A DNA stretch of 64,000 bases from Chara braunii (Eukaryota; Streptophyta; Charophyceae; Charales; Characeae), in NCBI GenBank assembly GCA_003427395.1, contig BFEA01000583.1:277806-341805 (forward strand), read 5' to 3'. Position numbers and translations under genes: made by a program. Numbering within the stretch: the stretch's first letter is position 1; each line of letters starts with the position of its first letter. Below the pieces are notes generated by a model. The model searched no databases. It saw only the letters and a list, made by a program, of their open reading frames with translations, and was not told where the DNA came from. This document shows, piece after piece, positions 23,701 through 36,537 of the stretch.

Positions 23701-25249
23701 ACGACAGCCATATGCCAGAACCTGTAGAGCGCAAGCAGCAGCTTAGTGCTGAAAAAGTATGAGCATTTTGCAGCTCTGCTGCGTTGTTCCTTCCCAAGCC
23801 TATCCCCTTGCGATTTCAAATAGTCAGTCCATCTGGCAGTCAATCAGTCAGGTAAATGAACTTGTGGTTACGCCAATTGCTGAATATAATATGGGAAAAT
23901 GACAGGCTACAATTGTTCCTCCTTTTCGCATCTCACACTGTCGAGTGAATGTGTGGGAACAGAGTCCCCGTACACTCCTCTAGCCATCAAAAAATGCTGC
24001 AACCCTTCCTCAGATTTGTGGCAGCTTGATTCTTTATGGGAGCCATTCAATTGCTCAGGACTGGAGCTTACATGTTCCTGAGGGGTGCAGAACTACCAAA
24101 TCGTGCTGCTTTGTTCATTTATTTTTTGTGCAGAGCAAGGAAGCTGATTTTTGCTTTGTGCCCAATCAGGTTAACTTTCGCTTCGTGTCCAACGGAAAGA
24201 AGGGGTTGAGTTTGGTTCTTAGACGCCTATTTTGTCAATGGCAAGTGCAGGTGCCACCTTTGCAGACAGGATTCTTGACTACAACAGTGCAACACAGTTA
24301 ACTATAGAATGCAAAGTCGGGATCAGCTTCCTAGTACTTCAGACTGCAGGTTATTTATTATGTTGAGGCCTAGTGCGGACAGGATGAGTTTTGAGCATCA
24401 TGATCAGCAATGAGGGCCGTATGCTGCTTGGGTTTCATTGGTAGTGAAGTTTGTTATGCTTTTGTCTTGTTGATGGCTTGTGCAGGTGCTTGGCATTCTG
24501 AAGAGGATTAGTGATGAGGACTGTCTGGTGCTTGGTTTGAACCCCAAGTATGCCCGGCCAGACTGGATGATCTTGCAAGTACTACCAGTTCCGCCGCCAC
24601 CTGTTCGGCCGTCTGTAATGATGGATAGCTCTGCAAGAAGTGAGGTACACTTCCCTTTTCTACTGTCCTCTTGGTTCTCTCTCTGAAGAACCGTTAGTAG
24701 TGGCAGGGGTTGGAAGGGTGCATGTTAAGAGGGGTGAGCGGTGGATAGGGAAGATTACCAAGTGGGTCTGCTAAAGCGCCTTACTCAGAACAGCGTGTTG
24801 GCAGGGGTGGTTTTAGAGAGCAATCCAAAGAAAGAGAGCAAGGAAGTGCAATCCTTGCCCTCTTGCCTCCCAGGTGGATTTCCTACCTTGCTGCCTGCCT
24901 GTCATCTTCTTCCGTCAGAGGCTCTGCATCGGTCTGCTCTCTTGTCCTCGTGCTTGTTGCTTCAAATGTATGCGCTCCCTTCAGACACAGATCTCCTCTT
25001 CAGCCCCAACTGTCTTGCTCTGTTGGTTAATTTAAGGTAACTGTAAGAGGTTTGCTGGCTCTGTTTCTTGGTTAAGCATTGTTTCAAAGAAAGGTTGAGG
25101 ATGGTGATGGATAGTGATTACATATAGCCACATAATAATTACAGGTATCGACATTCTTTGGCGGACTAAAATCATCCCTGCTACTTGCTTTTGGCACTGC
25201 TGATGCTAAGGATTTCTCCCTGTTTGACTCTCCACATACCCATCTCTGC

Positions 25250-25292
<43 letters not shown>

Positions 25293-28200
25293 TGCGTCTT
25301 CATCATGGAAACTTGTCAATGACAGGACGATTTGACCCATCAACTGGCCATGATCATTCGGCATAACAACAACCTGAAGAGACAAGAGCAGAATGGTGCA
25401 CCCACGCACATTATCAATGAGTTTGCTCAGCTGCTGCAGTTTCATATAGCCACTTATTTTGACAATGATCTTCCAGGGCAGCCCAGGGTAATTATCTTTT
25501 CTTTTTCGTTTGTCAGTGCGTCTGTCGTTTATGTGGACTGGTTGGCTGTCCATTGGTCCAGGTTTCCGTCGATGTGTTGAGCTGTCTTCCATGTGTGCAT
25601 GCTCACCCATCTCATTGCAACCCCCCAGGAGGGGCTCGGAACCCTTGCGACTGTGCAGCTGTTTTTGTCCGGGGGATTTCAATTCCTGCATCTTGTTGTG
25701 TGCTTGTCAGTCCATTGGTCCCTCTGTTTACGATTCCTGCCCATTTGGGCATGCCAACGTATCTCCTTGCATGCCAGGCAACCTGGCATTCAAACAACCA
25801 CTTTTTTTCCTGGAGTTTTCTATGCCTTAGTTATGTTTGTCTTGGTGGTGGGAAGAAATGCAGGCTATTTAACATGCACTGGGTTTGAAGGGCAAAGGTG
25901 TGTTGAAACACAAGCACATGCACACATCACGCAACATTGGGTTTGGACTAGGAAAAGTGGATGCCAACATTGGCGCAACATTGAATTCCAAAGATGAGCA
26001 GTGTACCATTGCACTGTTGTACATGCGGTATGTGGTCCTGTTAAGGTCTGTGTCATGTACAGACACGAAACTGAAGGGACAAGTACGCAAGTCTACTGGT
26101 ACTGAGGGGTTTATCAGCACTAATGGTCATTTGCTTGTCTCACAAGGCTTGGTGTTGTGAGAAGAGAGAGAGGGCTTTCCAGCTCATACCTTATATATCA
26201 TTCCGCCTGGGTTCGAAAACACAACACCAGATGACCTAAATCCGCACTGAAATCTTTCAGAACAAGTCAAAGCCCTAGAAAAAATAATCCAGTCATAGGA
26301 AAGAAGCATCGTACTCTGGCCACTTTTGCTTGGCCACTACCAACAGAGCAAACAATCCAGTCACATCCTAGGAAAAAAACAACAGTGGGCGTGCGCTCTT
26401 AGAACTCCTGAACATTGTGAGGGTCGCATCTGAGCCGTTAGCCGTTCCTGCGCTGAATAGTGCACATGATCAGAACAAATACTTATGTGCCGTAAATCTG
26501 AGCCGTTCACGTGCATGGATGGTGCAGATTGCTGGCCGATCTTAGAATTTGACTACCGCCTGTGTGTCTGGGCCGTCGGTTGGCACGCAGCCCAGATCGC
26601 TGCCCAATTGTGTTGGATCCAGTGTGGGGCCTCTGAAGACTACCACCTGGGAAAGGCCTACTGACCCTCACGTTTTTTTTCTGGGTGCTGCTGAGAAAAG
26701 TTAGGCTCTTCACGGCCATGGGGAGGCATGCAGGCCCTCACTCCTTTTTTGCCTTCACACCTCAAACAGCCGCTGCGGGTCCAAACAAAATCCGCCCTCT
26801 GTACACGTTTAACGNNNNNNNNNNNNNNNNNNNNNNNNNNNNNNNNNNNNNNNNNNNNNNNNNNNNNNNNNNNNNNNNNNNNNNNNNNNNNNNNNNNNNN
26901 NNNNNNNNNNNNNNNNNNNNNNNNNNNNNNNNNNNNNNNNNNNNNNNNNNNNNNNNNNNNNNNNNNNNNNNNNNNNNNNNNNNNNNNNNNNNNNNNNNNN
27001 NNNNNNNNNNNNNNNNNNNNNNNNNNNNNNNNNNNNNNNNNNNNNNNNNNNNNNNNNNNNNNNNNNNNNNNNNNNNNNNNNNNNNNNNNNNNNNNNNNNN
27101 NNNNNNNNNNNNNNNNNNNNNNNNNNNNNNNNNNNNNNNNNNNNNNNNNNNNNNNNNNNNNNNNNNNNNNNNNNNNNNNNNNNNNNNNNNNNNNNNNNNN
27201 NNNNNNNNNNNNNNNNNNNNNNNNNNNNNNNNNNNNNNNNNNNNNNNNNNNNNNNNNNNNNNNNNNNNNNNNNNNNNNNNNNNNNNNNNNNNNNNNNNNN
27301 NNNNNNNNNNNNNNNNNNNNNNNNNNNNNNNNNNNNNNNNNNNNNNNNNNNNNNNNNNNNNNNNNNNNNNNNNNNNNNNNNNNNNNNNNNNNNNNNNNNN
27401 NNNNNNNNNNNNNNNNNNNNNNNNNNNNNNNNNNNNNNNNNNNNNNNNNNNNNNNNNNNNNNNNNNNNNNNNNNNNNNNNNNNNNNNNNNNNNNNNNNNN
27501 NNNNNNNNNNNNNNNNNNNNNNNNNNNNNNNNNNNNNNNNNNNNGAATACTAATGATTAGCCCAATCAATGTTTCAACGCAGACCAAACATACATCATGC
27601 TCATCCCAAGGTGTGAAGGGAGCCTGGCGCTATACACAGGGAAGAAGCGCCAGGTCCACACATACACAGACGAAGAGGAGGGGATTAGACGAAGAGGAAG
27701 GGGGAGATGGGAAAGTCGTCAACACCAAGTCTCGTTACGAGTCCCAAATAATCCCTCTTCAAAATGTCTGAAGTCCAATGTCGAGTCTGGATCCGAATGT
27801 CAGCAAGCTCTCTCTCTCTCTCTCTCGCTCGTAGTCTGCTGATGCAGTGAAGTCAGAAAGTGAGAGGGTGAGAAGGAGATGGTGGACTGAGAAGAGGAAG
27901 AAGGAGAACGCTATCTCTCTCTCACGAGCCAAGTACTAACCTGTGAAGTTGGCGCTATGCTGCAGGTACCTCGAAGACGAAGCTGGAGCAACGGCGTTGC
28001 AGGTAAGTCCTCCTGGCCTCCGCCCAATCTCTCTCTCTCTCTAGTACTACTCTAGCTGCTATGGCGCCCAGCGCTGAAGACTACAGCTAACGCTACTAGC
28101 GCCCAGCGCTGAAGACTAATGCTAACGCTACTACTACTCCTGCAGCGCTCCTCCAGAGTGCTGCTGCCGAATCCTGAAGACTACCGACTGCCTCCTGCCT

Positions 28201-31200
28201 CCACGTGAAGTGCCTGGGAAGTATCTGGGAGCGGCCTCCCCACTACCTGCAGCCTGCAGGGCGGGCCAGTCTTATATAGTGCTGGCCCGTCCAGGAGGCT
28301 GCAACACGTTCCAGACCCTGGGGTTGAAGCTCAAACAAAGGTTGTCTTGAAAATAGGCCAAAAATGGCCTGAGCTAAAACCCTGGTCTGGTGCCTGAGTT
28401 TCAGGGCAGGTCGATCTGACGAGGGCCTGAAAATGGCCCTCAGTTTCAGGCTGAAAATACTCAGGGCCGGAAAGGCCCTGATTTAGCCTGAAACGACACA
28501 GGGCCTGTAGGCCCTCGTTTTCAGGCTTTCAGGCTGAAACGACACGGGGCCTGTAGGCCCTTGTTTTCAGGCTTTTGGCCTGAAAACAACACGGGGTCTG
28601 TAGGCCCTCGTTTTCAGGCTTTCAGGCTGAAAATGACACGGGGCCTGTAGGCCCTTGTTTTCAGGCTTTTGGCCTGAAAACAACACGGGGTCTGTAGGCC
28701 CTCGTTTTCAGGCTTTCAGGCTGTAAACGACACGGGCCTGAAAATGGCCCATGCAGCCTGTTGCAGGCGCAGCATGTAACACCGACCCAGCACTATATCA
28801 GCTGGGTACCAGCCTCAGTCAGGCAGGTTAGTAGCGAGGATGTTAGTCTACAGGATTAGCGCAGCCCTTCAGCGTTAGCAGCGGAGCAGCGGAGAGGATC
28901 AGCGCAGCGTGGAGGAGAGATAGCGCAGCGGCAGATTAGCGCAGCGGTGGAAGAGCGCCAGCCTCCGGCCCAGCCTGCGGCCCAGCGCCAGGCCTGCAGC
29001 GCCATAGCTGCCTCGTGCAGGTATCAGGGAGAAAGGCCTTGCCTTTCCTCCCTCTTCTTCCTCCACTCTCTCTCTCTCTCTCTCCTCCTACCCTCTGTCT
29101 CCTACTGGACTACTACGAGTATGAAGGATGGTTACGAGTTCTGATGATGTGGGGATAGCAACATTGAGACTGTGAGACTCTGTGTTCACGACATTTTGTA
29201 TTTTCGCTACTTCTGATAGTTCGAGATACTATCTTTGGAAACATTGAGCTGACGTCATCTTCCCTCTCCTTCTCCCTTCGTCTCTCCCCTCCATTCATCC
29301 GTGTATGAGAATTGACCCTGGCCTTTTCTTCTATGTCCAAGGCCAGGGCTTCACAACACCGATGTATGTTTGTGAGTGTTTCGTTGGAGTCTGAATCAGG
29401 TCTGGGTCAATCCATGTATCTCAAATCTTCCGCTGTAATTGTACCTACTCTGTATTATCTGGTCGGTTCTGGGAATCTGCGCCATACTTATGACTGTGTT
29501 TCACGAGTATGCAACATTTGATCTTCTTTCCCATTGTCATTCTGAAACTTGGGGTGTTTTGGGAGAGAGAGAGAGAGAGAGAGGGGAAAAATGACCGGGC
29601 CAGTTCCTAGCACTGCAATTGTGGCGGTTATCTGGTTGCGAGCAAAACTGACCGGGCCAGTTCCCAGCACTGCAATTGTGGCGGTTATCTGGTTGCGAGC
29701 AAAACTGCAACAGGTCATCTAGTTCCTACTGGAATGACTATTATTATCTACTAGAAAAGCATGCAGGTGATTGTCGGAGCTAGAGGGCATTTACAAGATG
29801 GTAATGTCTAGAATCCACAACCCAGGACTGTCCATATCACTGCCTCCAATATACGGTAGGCAGCCTCCTTATATTCTGCCTTGCAGGGCCAAACGTCTCT
29901 GCGACTGCCACAGCAGCCACTGTTCATGCATGCAGAGCTAACATGATAATTCTTGTTAGTCAGGGATTTGTCAGCCTGGCGGTCTCTCATCCATTCTGTC
30001 TCTGGACTAGACATGTGTGGGCTCTTATCTTGGTAGACTAAGCAGCCGTGCCTCCTCTGGGCATTCTTGCCTCAAGACCTGGGCCTGGATCGATGTGTCT
30101 GTGCGCTGGTACCACTGTATCTGTCCACTTTCCAGGCAGGTTGCAGAATTACTGCAAGAACTGGTATCATGATAGTCTAGTTCTAAGCGCACTGCGTGAC
30201 AGTGAAATCGTTATTTACCATAATTCCCGGTGGAGAAATTGGTGGAATAGCCGTGAGAAGAACAAGGGCTAACATATAGGTCTCGGAACGACAAGGACAT
30301 AATTGAAAACTCGTACAGAATGTACACTATTGTGCAGCTATGTTGATGCTACAAAACAGTGGTTCTTGCAGTGGAATCTGCTGCTGATTATGGTTGCTCT
30401 CCCGTCTGCAGGCAACACAGCGGTCTGGTAGGCCCATCAAGTCTATCTGCCAGAGATTAAAGGCAAAGGAGGGGCGTATCCGGGGGAATCTGATGGGGAA
30501 GCGTGTGGATTTCTCGGCTCGAACGGTGATTACACCAGATCCAAATATAAACATTGATCAACTGGGTGTGCCATGGAGTATTGCATTGAACCTGACTTAT
30601 CCAGAGACAGTGACCCCCTACAACATTGAACGGTGAGACAGCATGTTGTTGATTCTGTGCACAAGAGACTTTCACTTGATTGTAGTCTTTGAAGAGAGCA
30701 TTGTTTTAACAAGGGTGATCTGAAATTGGGGGGGGGGGGGTGAGGAGGGAGAGAGAACTTTGAAATGCTTTCGCAGCAGTTGTGGAGTGCAATGTTCAAC
30801 AGGGCATGGGAAGTGTGATCTCCTGTTTCTTTCTTGTGGTGTTTTTGAAGAGAGCATCGATTCAACAAGGGTGATCTCGGGGGGGGGGGNGGGGGGCGCG
30901 GATTCTGATAAAGGTGCCTGGTATTTTGCAGCAGTTGTCGAAGGCAATGGTTTAACAGGGTTGGAAAGTGTGATTTTCTGGTTCCTTGTTGTGGCATTAC
31001 CCGGTGTCTTGCTTCGACAATGGTTTGACAGGGTTGGAAAGTGTGATCTTCTGCTTCCTTGTTGTGGCATTAGTACCCGGTGTCTTGCTTCGTAAAGGGT
31101 CTCTTTGAAGGTAGAAGAAAGAATCAGGAAAGAGATTGAAGTTGCTTCAATATGAGCGGTTTGCTAATGTTATTATCTGATAACAAAAATATTTTGAAAG

Positions 31201-34200
31201 GGTCGTGAAAGATTGTTGAAAACAAAATAAATCAGTTCTGTTAGAAACAAGTGTCGATGGATCTTGTCTCCGGAGAGCTGCAAAGGTCTAATCTTGATCT
31301 TGCAAGCCTCCACATTCTTGTGGATGATGGCAAGGGGGAGAAAAGCTAGAATGCCGGGTCATCCATCCATGAGTTTCACAGGTTGTCACTTATTGCTTAG
31401 TTTCTCTTTCTTTCTTCTTTTAATTCACCAATTCCTCTGAGCCTCTTTTTCCATACTCGGATTTTGACTGCGCACCGAAAAGAGCAATGAACCGGTGTGG
31501 GCACAAAATGTTCTTTTGCCTGGGGCTGTCAGCCTTTTCCTTCCGGTAGGTTGAGCCCCTGTTAGTGCTGCAGGTTAACTGCCGCGTTGCAACAAAATAG
31601 CTTGGAAAGGTACCGTTGGTGGTCATTGGAAGAGCTCGTACCAAGGGAAGCTGAATTGTGTGCAGTATGTGTTTGCTTGATGGATGACTATGAGAGTGGG
31701 TTGGGGGGGGGGGGGGGGAACATGAAATTAGGATTGTTTTGCTTGCTAATATATGGGCAGTAGCAGGTGTAAGAGGTTAGGAAGTGTAAAATGATGTGCT
31801 ACCTTTGGTTTATGCATTTGCTTGATTGCTGCAACAGCGTGCTATTTTCCCATGCTCTCCCATTCGCCCCTGTTGTGTGTGCAACTGTCTGTCTGTCTTG
31901 ACTGCCATCCTAACTAAAGTGGACTCTGCGTGCTCTCTCTGCATTACACAAGACTGAAGGAACTAGTTGAGTATGGTCCACATCCACCACCTGGGAAAAC
32001 AGGTGCGAAGTACATCATTCGCGACGATGGCCAGCGGCTGGATCTACGTTTCTTGAAAAAAAGTAGTGATCGGCATTTGGAGCTTGGATACAAGGTTGGT
32101 ACACTGGGGTGGGCATGATGTCACACTGCTTGTGCTCCATTGGTTGTTGCAACTGACTGGTAGCCTTTGGTTTGCGCTATATTTTTCTTGTTTGTCTTTT
32201 GGTCCAGTGCTTGTGAGAAGCGGTTCACAGAGCCCTAAGTTCTCAGCGTTATCTCATGGTTTCTATTCATCACAACAAAACCCTGAAACCTTTGAAACCA
32301 AACTTGTCACCAATCCGTAGAGTGGACTCCCAATTAAGTTGAATTAACCAACAGCCCAAAGAAAAAAGTCAAAGACAGAAACAAAAGGAGCGTAAAACCC
32401 TGAGGTATAAACGTGTTTTCATGCAAGAATCATCCTTGAGGGCCTTTACTTTTTCTGAGGATCTACGGGGATTTCTGCCAAACAGCCATCTCCAAGGCTC
32501 CAACAAACGGCAAACTTCACACACACAGACCTTGAATGCCCTTTCCAGTGCTTGGGGCTTAACGTATGAGCTGAAAAGGACGTTCCCTGTCAAAGACTTG
32601 TGGTGCATGTGCGCCATTGCTCGTGGGATATCCTGTGCGTCCAGCCATTGCAAAGTCACGTCCACTCAAGTTTTCGTGATGTTTTTTCATCAGGTATTCT
32701 TCGTCCTGTCTTTCCGAGGGATGCAAGGGTAGTTCAGCTGGATATGGAAACAAGCTTTGAAGTTGAAGTGTCATTATCCAATGCTTGAATTGAATGCCTA
32801 ATGGCATGATGATAGTGGGTGGTGTTGTGGGTATCCTCCTTCATGCAGTCAGATCAACCAATCTATGGAATTCTTATCATCTCGTCGAGCTTTATGTGGA
32901 GGGTGTGTTTGTACCAGCTTCTTCTGTATACACATGTGTACAAGCACCCAAAGGCTTGGTTACGTACCCGTCTGGGCTGGCTCTGACTGACATGATGGCT
33001 TGGCCGGGCAAGGCCCTGGGCAACCCCCAGCACAAATAAGAAACACAGTAAAACATAAATTTGTAATGACCTGCACAGTTTTCAGCCTCAGATATCTGTT
33101 TTCCTGTTTGAATGTTTCTGGTTTTGATCTGATTGCTGAGAATTCCATGTCTGAGCCTGTTCTGCTGTCCTTATTTATTTTATTTTTATTTTTTCTGAGA
33201 GGTCCTTATGGTCTGGCTCCAAGGTGATGGCGGAGTTGATGCAGGGAGAGATGATGGAGGCGAGTCGGCGGAGAGATGACAGGGTTCCACGTGTTTATCT
33301 TCTTCTTCTTCTTCTACTTCTTCTTCTTCTTCTTCTTCTACTACCACTACTTCATTCTTCTTCTTCCGTCGTCTCATTGTTCTTCCATCTTCTCTCACTT
33401 GAGTTGCAACTGAATGACATTCTCTTCTTGAGATTTCCATCATGGGCTGACCACGTGGTTTAACAGTCTTCTAGTTGTAACCCTGGAGGTTTTCTATCGG
33501 GTGCCACTAGGGGTGCTGTAATTGCCAATGGTGGCCACCGTCTGGATAGTTCCTGACTCCCTGATGCAACCACTGCCTTCGCCCCCTGCCCCAACCCTTC
33601 ACCCTTGAATCCCCCAATCTCTTATGCTGCAAACTGTGGAATCCCGGGCTGGGGGCACACCAGCAGTCTGCTACACTGGCTGTGTGCAGCTCCCCATGGG
33701 CATGGACATTTTGGATACAGATGCTTGCAGTGCTAGAGCGGCAGTGCTAGAGTGGGAATTCATTGTGCTTGAGGAATGAAAGAGCTTGACAGGGAGTAGT
33801 GAGGGAACAGAATCAAATCAGAACACATGGCGGAGCAGCACAGGGGTACGATTTGCACATGCTGGTATTGCACACTATTGTATTCTCATGTTGCTCGAGG
33901 AATGGAAGAGCTTGACAGGGAGTAGTGAGGGAACAAAATCAAATCAGAACGCATGGCGGAGCAACACAGGGGTACGATTTGCGCATGCTGGTATTGCACA
34001 CTTTTGTATTCTCATGTCTTACGATGACTCGTCTGTTCTTGCAATACCTTGCCAGGTTGAAAGACATCTCAATGACGGGGACGTGGTACTCTTCAATCGG
34101 CAGCCTTCACTCCACAAGATGTCTATCATGGGTCATCGAATCCGGATCATGCCTTACTCCACCTTTCGGTTGAATCTCTCTGTGACCTCTCCCTACAATG

Positions 34201-36506
34201 CTGATTTTGACGGCGATGAGATGAACATGCATGTTCCTCAGTCCTTTGAAACTCGCGCGGAAACTATTCAGCTTATGATGGTGCCTCGGTGCATCGTTTC
34301 CCCACAGTCCAACAGGCCGGTCATTGGTATTGTGCAAGACACGCTACTGGGTTGCCGGAAAATCACGAAAAGGGATACCTTCATTGAAAAGGTTTGTTAT
34401 TGGCAGCAGTTCAATTGTATGAAGATGCGTAGACATTTCCCAGTCCTGGTGCAAAGGAATTGATCTGTCATGGCAATTTATCAGTGAAGTGACCGTTGAC
34501 TGAGTCATTATGGGGAAATTTTCAGATTATTTTCTTTCTGTAACCAAACCGTTCCAGTGAGGATGTTTTGGCGGAATGGTTTGCTGAGCAGCAGTGTTGT
34601 GTTTCTTTCTTTATACTATCGATGTTGGTTGTGTGCCGGAAATGGATAGTGCAGTACCCTACCGTCTACACCCGAATAGAACGCCCGGTCATTAGGCTGT
34701 ATTTTATGCATTTTTCAGTCCAGATATGGCGATAATTACCGGGCGTTCTATTCGGGTGAAGACGGTAGTTGTGGAGTCTCTCAAGGAAAAAGTGACTCAA
34801 GCATATGTGTGCATGATACTTGTTCTTTTCCACGCTTAAAGATCATATAGCAGGCCCTCATGTCTAGGCCAACTTGTGACTTTACCCAGTTGATTTGCTC
34901 GCATACAGCGGGTTGTGTGTGATGTTACTGGCCCAGTTCTCTTGGTGACTTTACGAAGGAAGTCACCACATTTGTGGTGCCATCTTGATGCAGGGTGTTT
35001 TTGGTTCTTTTTCTTAGTGCGGATGCATTCAATCATAAGATGTTTTTGCTGGGCACCTGTTTCTTTTCTCCATGTTCATTGAGAGCGCTGGGTTGTAAAT
35101 GACTGAAGTTTGAGTTTACTGGGCTACAAGGGCGGATTTACTTTCAATGGCTCTATCAGAGTTACGGTCACGACATTCAGACAGGCATGTGAGCTGACTG
35201 GATGCCCCGGTGTCAGGATGCTTGCCATGTCCAAAATTAGTTAAAGCGGTCTCTCTTTGAGAATTTCGGTTACGAGAAAAGTTCAAGAAAACCAGAGGGG
35301 AAAGAAAGAAATGTTGTGAAGCACTGAAATATGAACTACTTCAGCCAAAGGTATTGTAAAATTCATAACTGATTTGACAGAGGAAAAAAAAACTGCCCAC
35401 CCTACCAGACTGGGTCAAATCAGCGGTCCAACGGGGGGAAAAACTGCCCGCTGATCTGCATCTGGGAGGCCTCAGTTTGCTTTTGGGCAGGAACTGCCAC
35501 CAAATTCTCACCCGCCCTGTTGGCCGCCATGTTGCCTTTTTCCTCATGACGCTGGGTGCTGTTGGATGGATAATCCTGGAACGTCCAATGTAAACATTTT
35601 ACCTTCTGTTCCTAGGGGACGTCCTCTTCATTGTGTGTGTCCATTCAATGAAAAAGAAGAACAGAACTGATTTTTTTTTTTTTTTTTTGAAAGTTTTCCT
35701 TCTCGTTTCCCTTTTGATTCTGTTCTGGCCGAGGTCGCCGGGTCGAGACCGTGCTTGCACGGAGGAGGGCTGAGGCCCAGAGGTGCAGATCCATAGACAT
35801 TGGAAAGCTCCCGTGAACTGGCGGGCAGTTATACCTGGTTGATCCAGAGACTCGCATAAGTGAGCGGGCTATACTACCGATGGGGGTCATGTGCTATTTG
35901 GAGGGAAGTGTGTGGGAATTGCCAGCGTCCGTGTGGTGTAGTGTGTGGAGGGTGGGGCGGATATCACGACCAGTATGGTTCCACTTTTGAACACTGTGTC
36001 CTGGCTGTAGTGGTCAAGGTACTTGGCTCTTGAGGCCGAGGTCGCCGGTTCGAGTCCGTGCTTGGACTGAGGAGGGCTGAGGCCCAGAGGTACAGATCCA
36101 TAGACATAGACATCTGATTGTATCGGGATTCGAACTTAGGTCCGTATTTCAACAGTTCGGTCGGTGTGCCGACTAGCTACGCCGGTTGGTAACTGAAAGT
36201 TTTATGCCAATAGCTTGGCGTGCTGGCCAGTATGGAATGCCAGCTGTTTTCAGTCACTCGCTGACGGTTGGCATGCCAGTCTTCTTTTCACTTCCAGTTT
36301 TCTTTTCCACGTTGAGACCTGCTTTAAGTCGCATTGTTTTTTTTTTGTTTGTTTGTTTTGTTTTCCTCTTTCAAAATCAATTCCGCTGAAACGAGCAAGC
36401 TTAAGTGGCTGAGCTGAATTGAATGAGTAAAAGAAACATGATTTCAAAATCTGCTTGAGCCGGATGAGAGGCGCGATGGGAGGGGGGGGGGGGGGGGGGG
36501 GTATAA

Positions 36507-36537
<31 letters not shown>

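Noticed and set aside
26658-27771. Long open frames of 290-350 codons
   Set aside because: Produced by the 730-N gap; only short real sequence at either end.
35829-35845. 18S rRNA 5' end (ACCTGGTTGATCC)
   Set aside because: Only 13-14 nt match the SSU start; the following bases do not continue as 18S rRNA.
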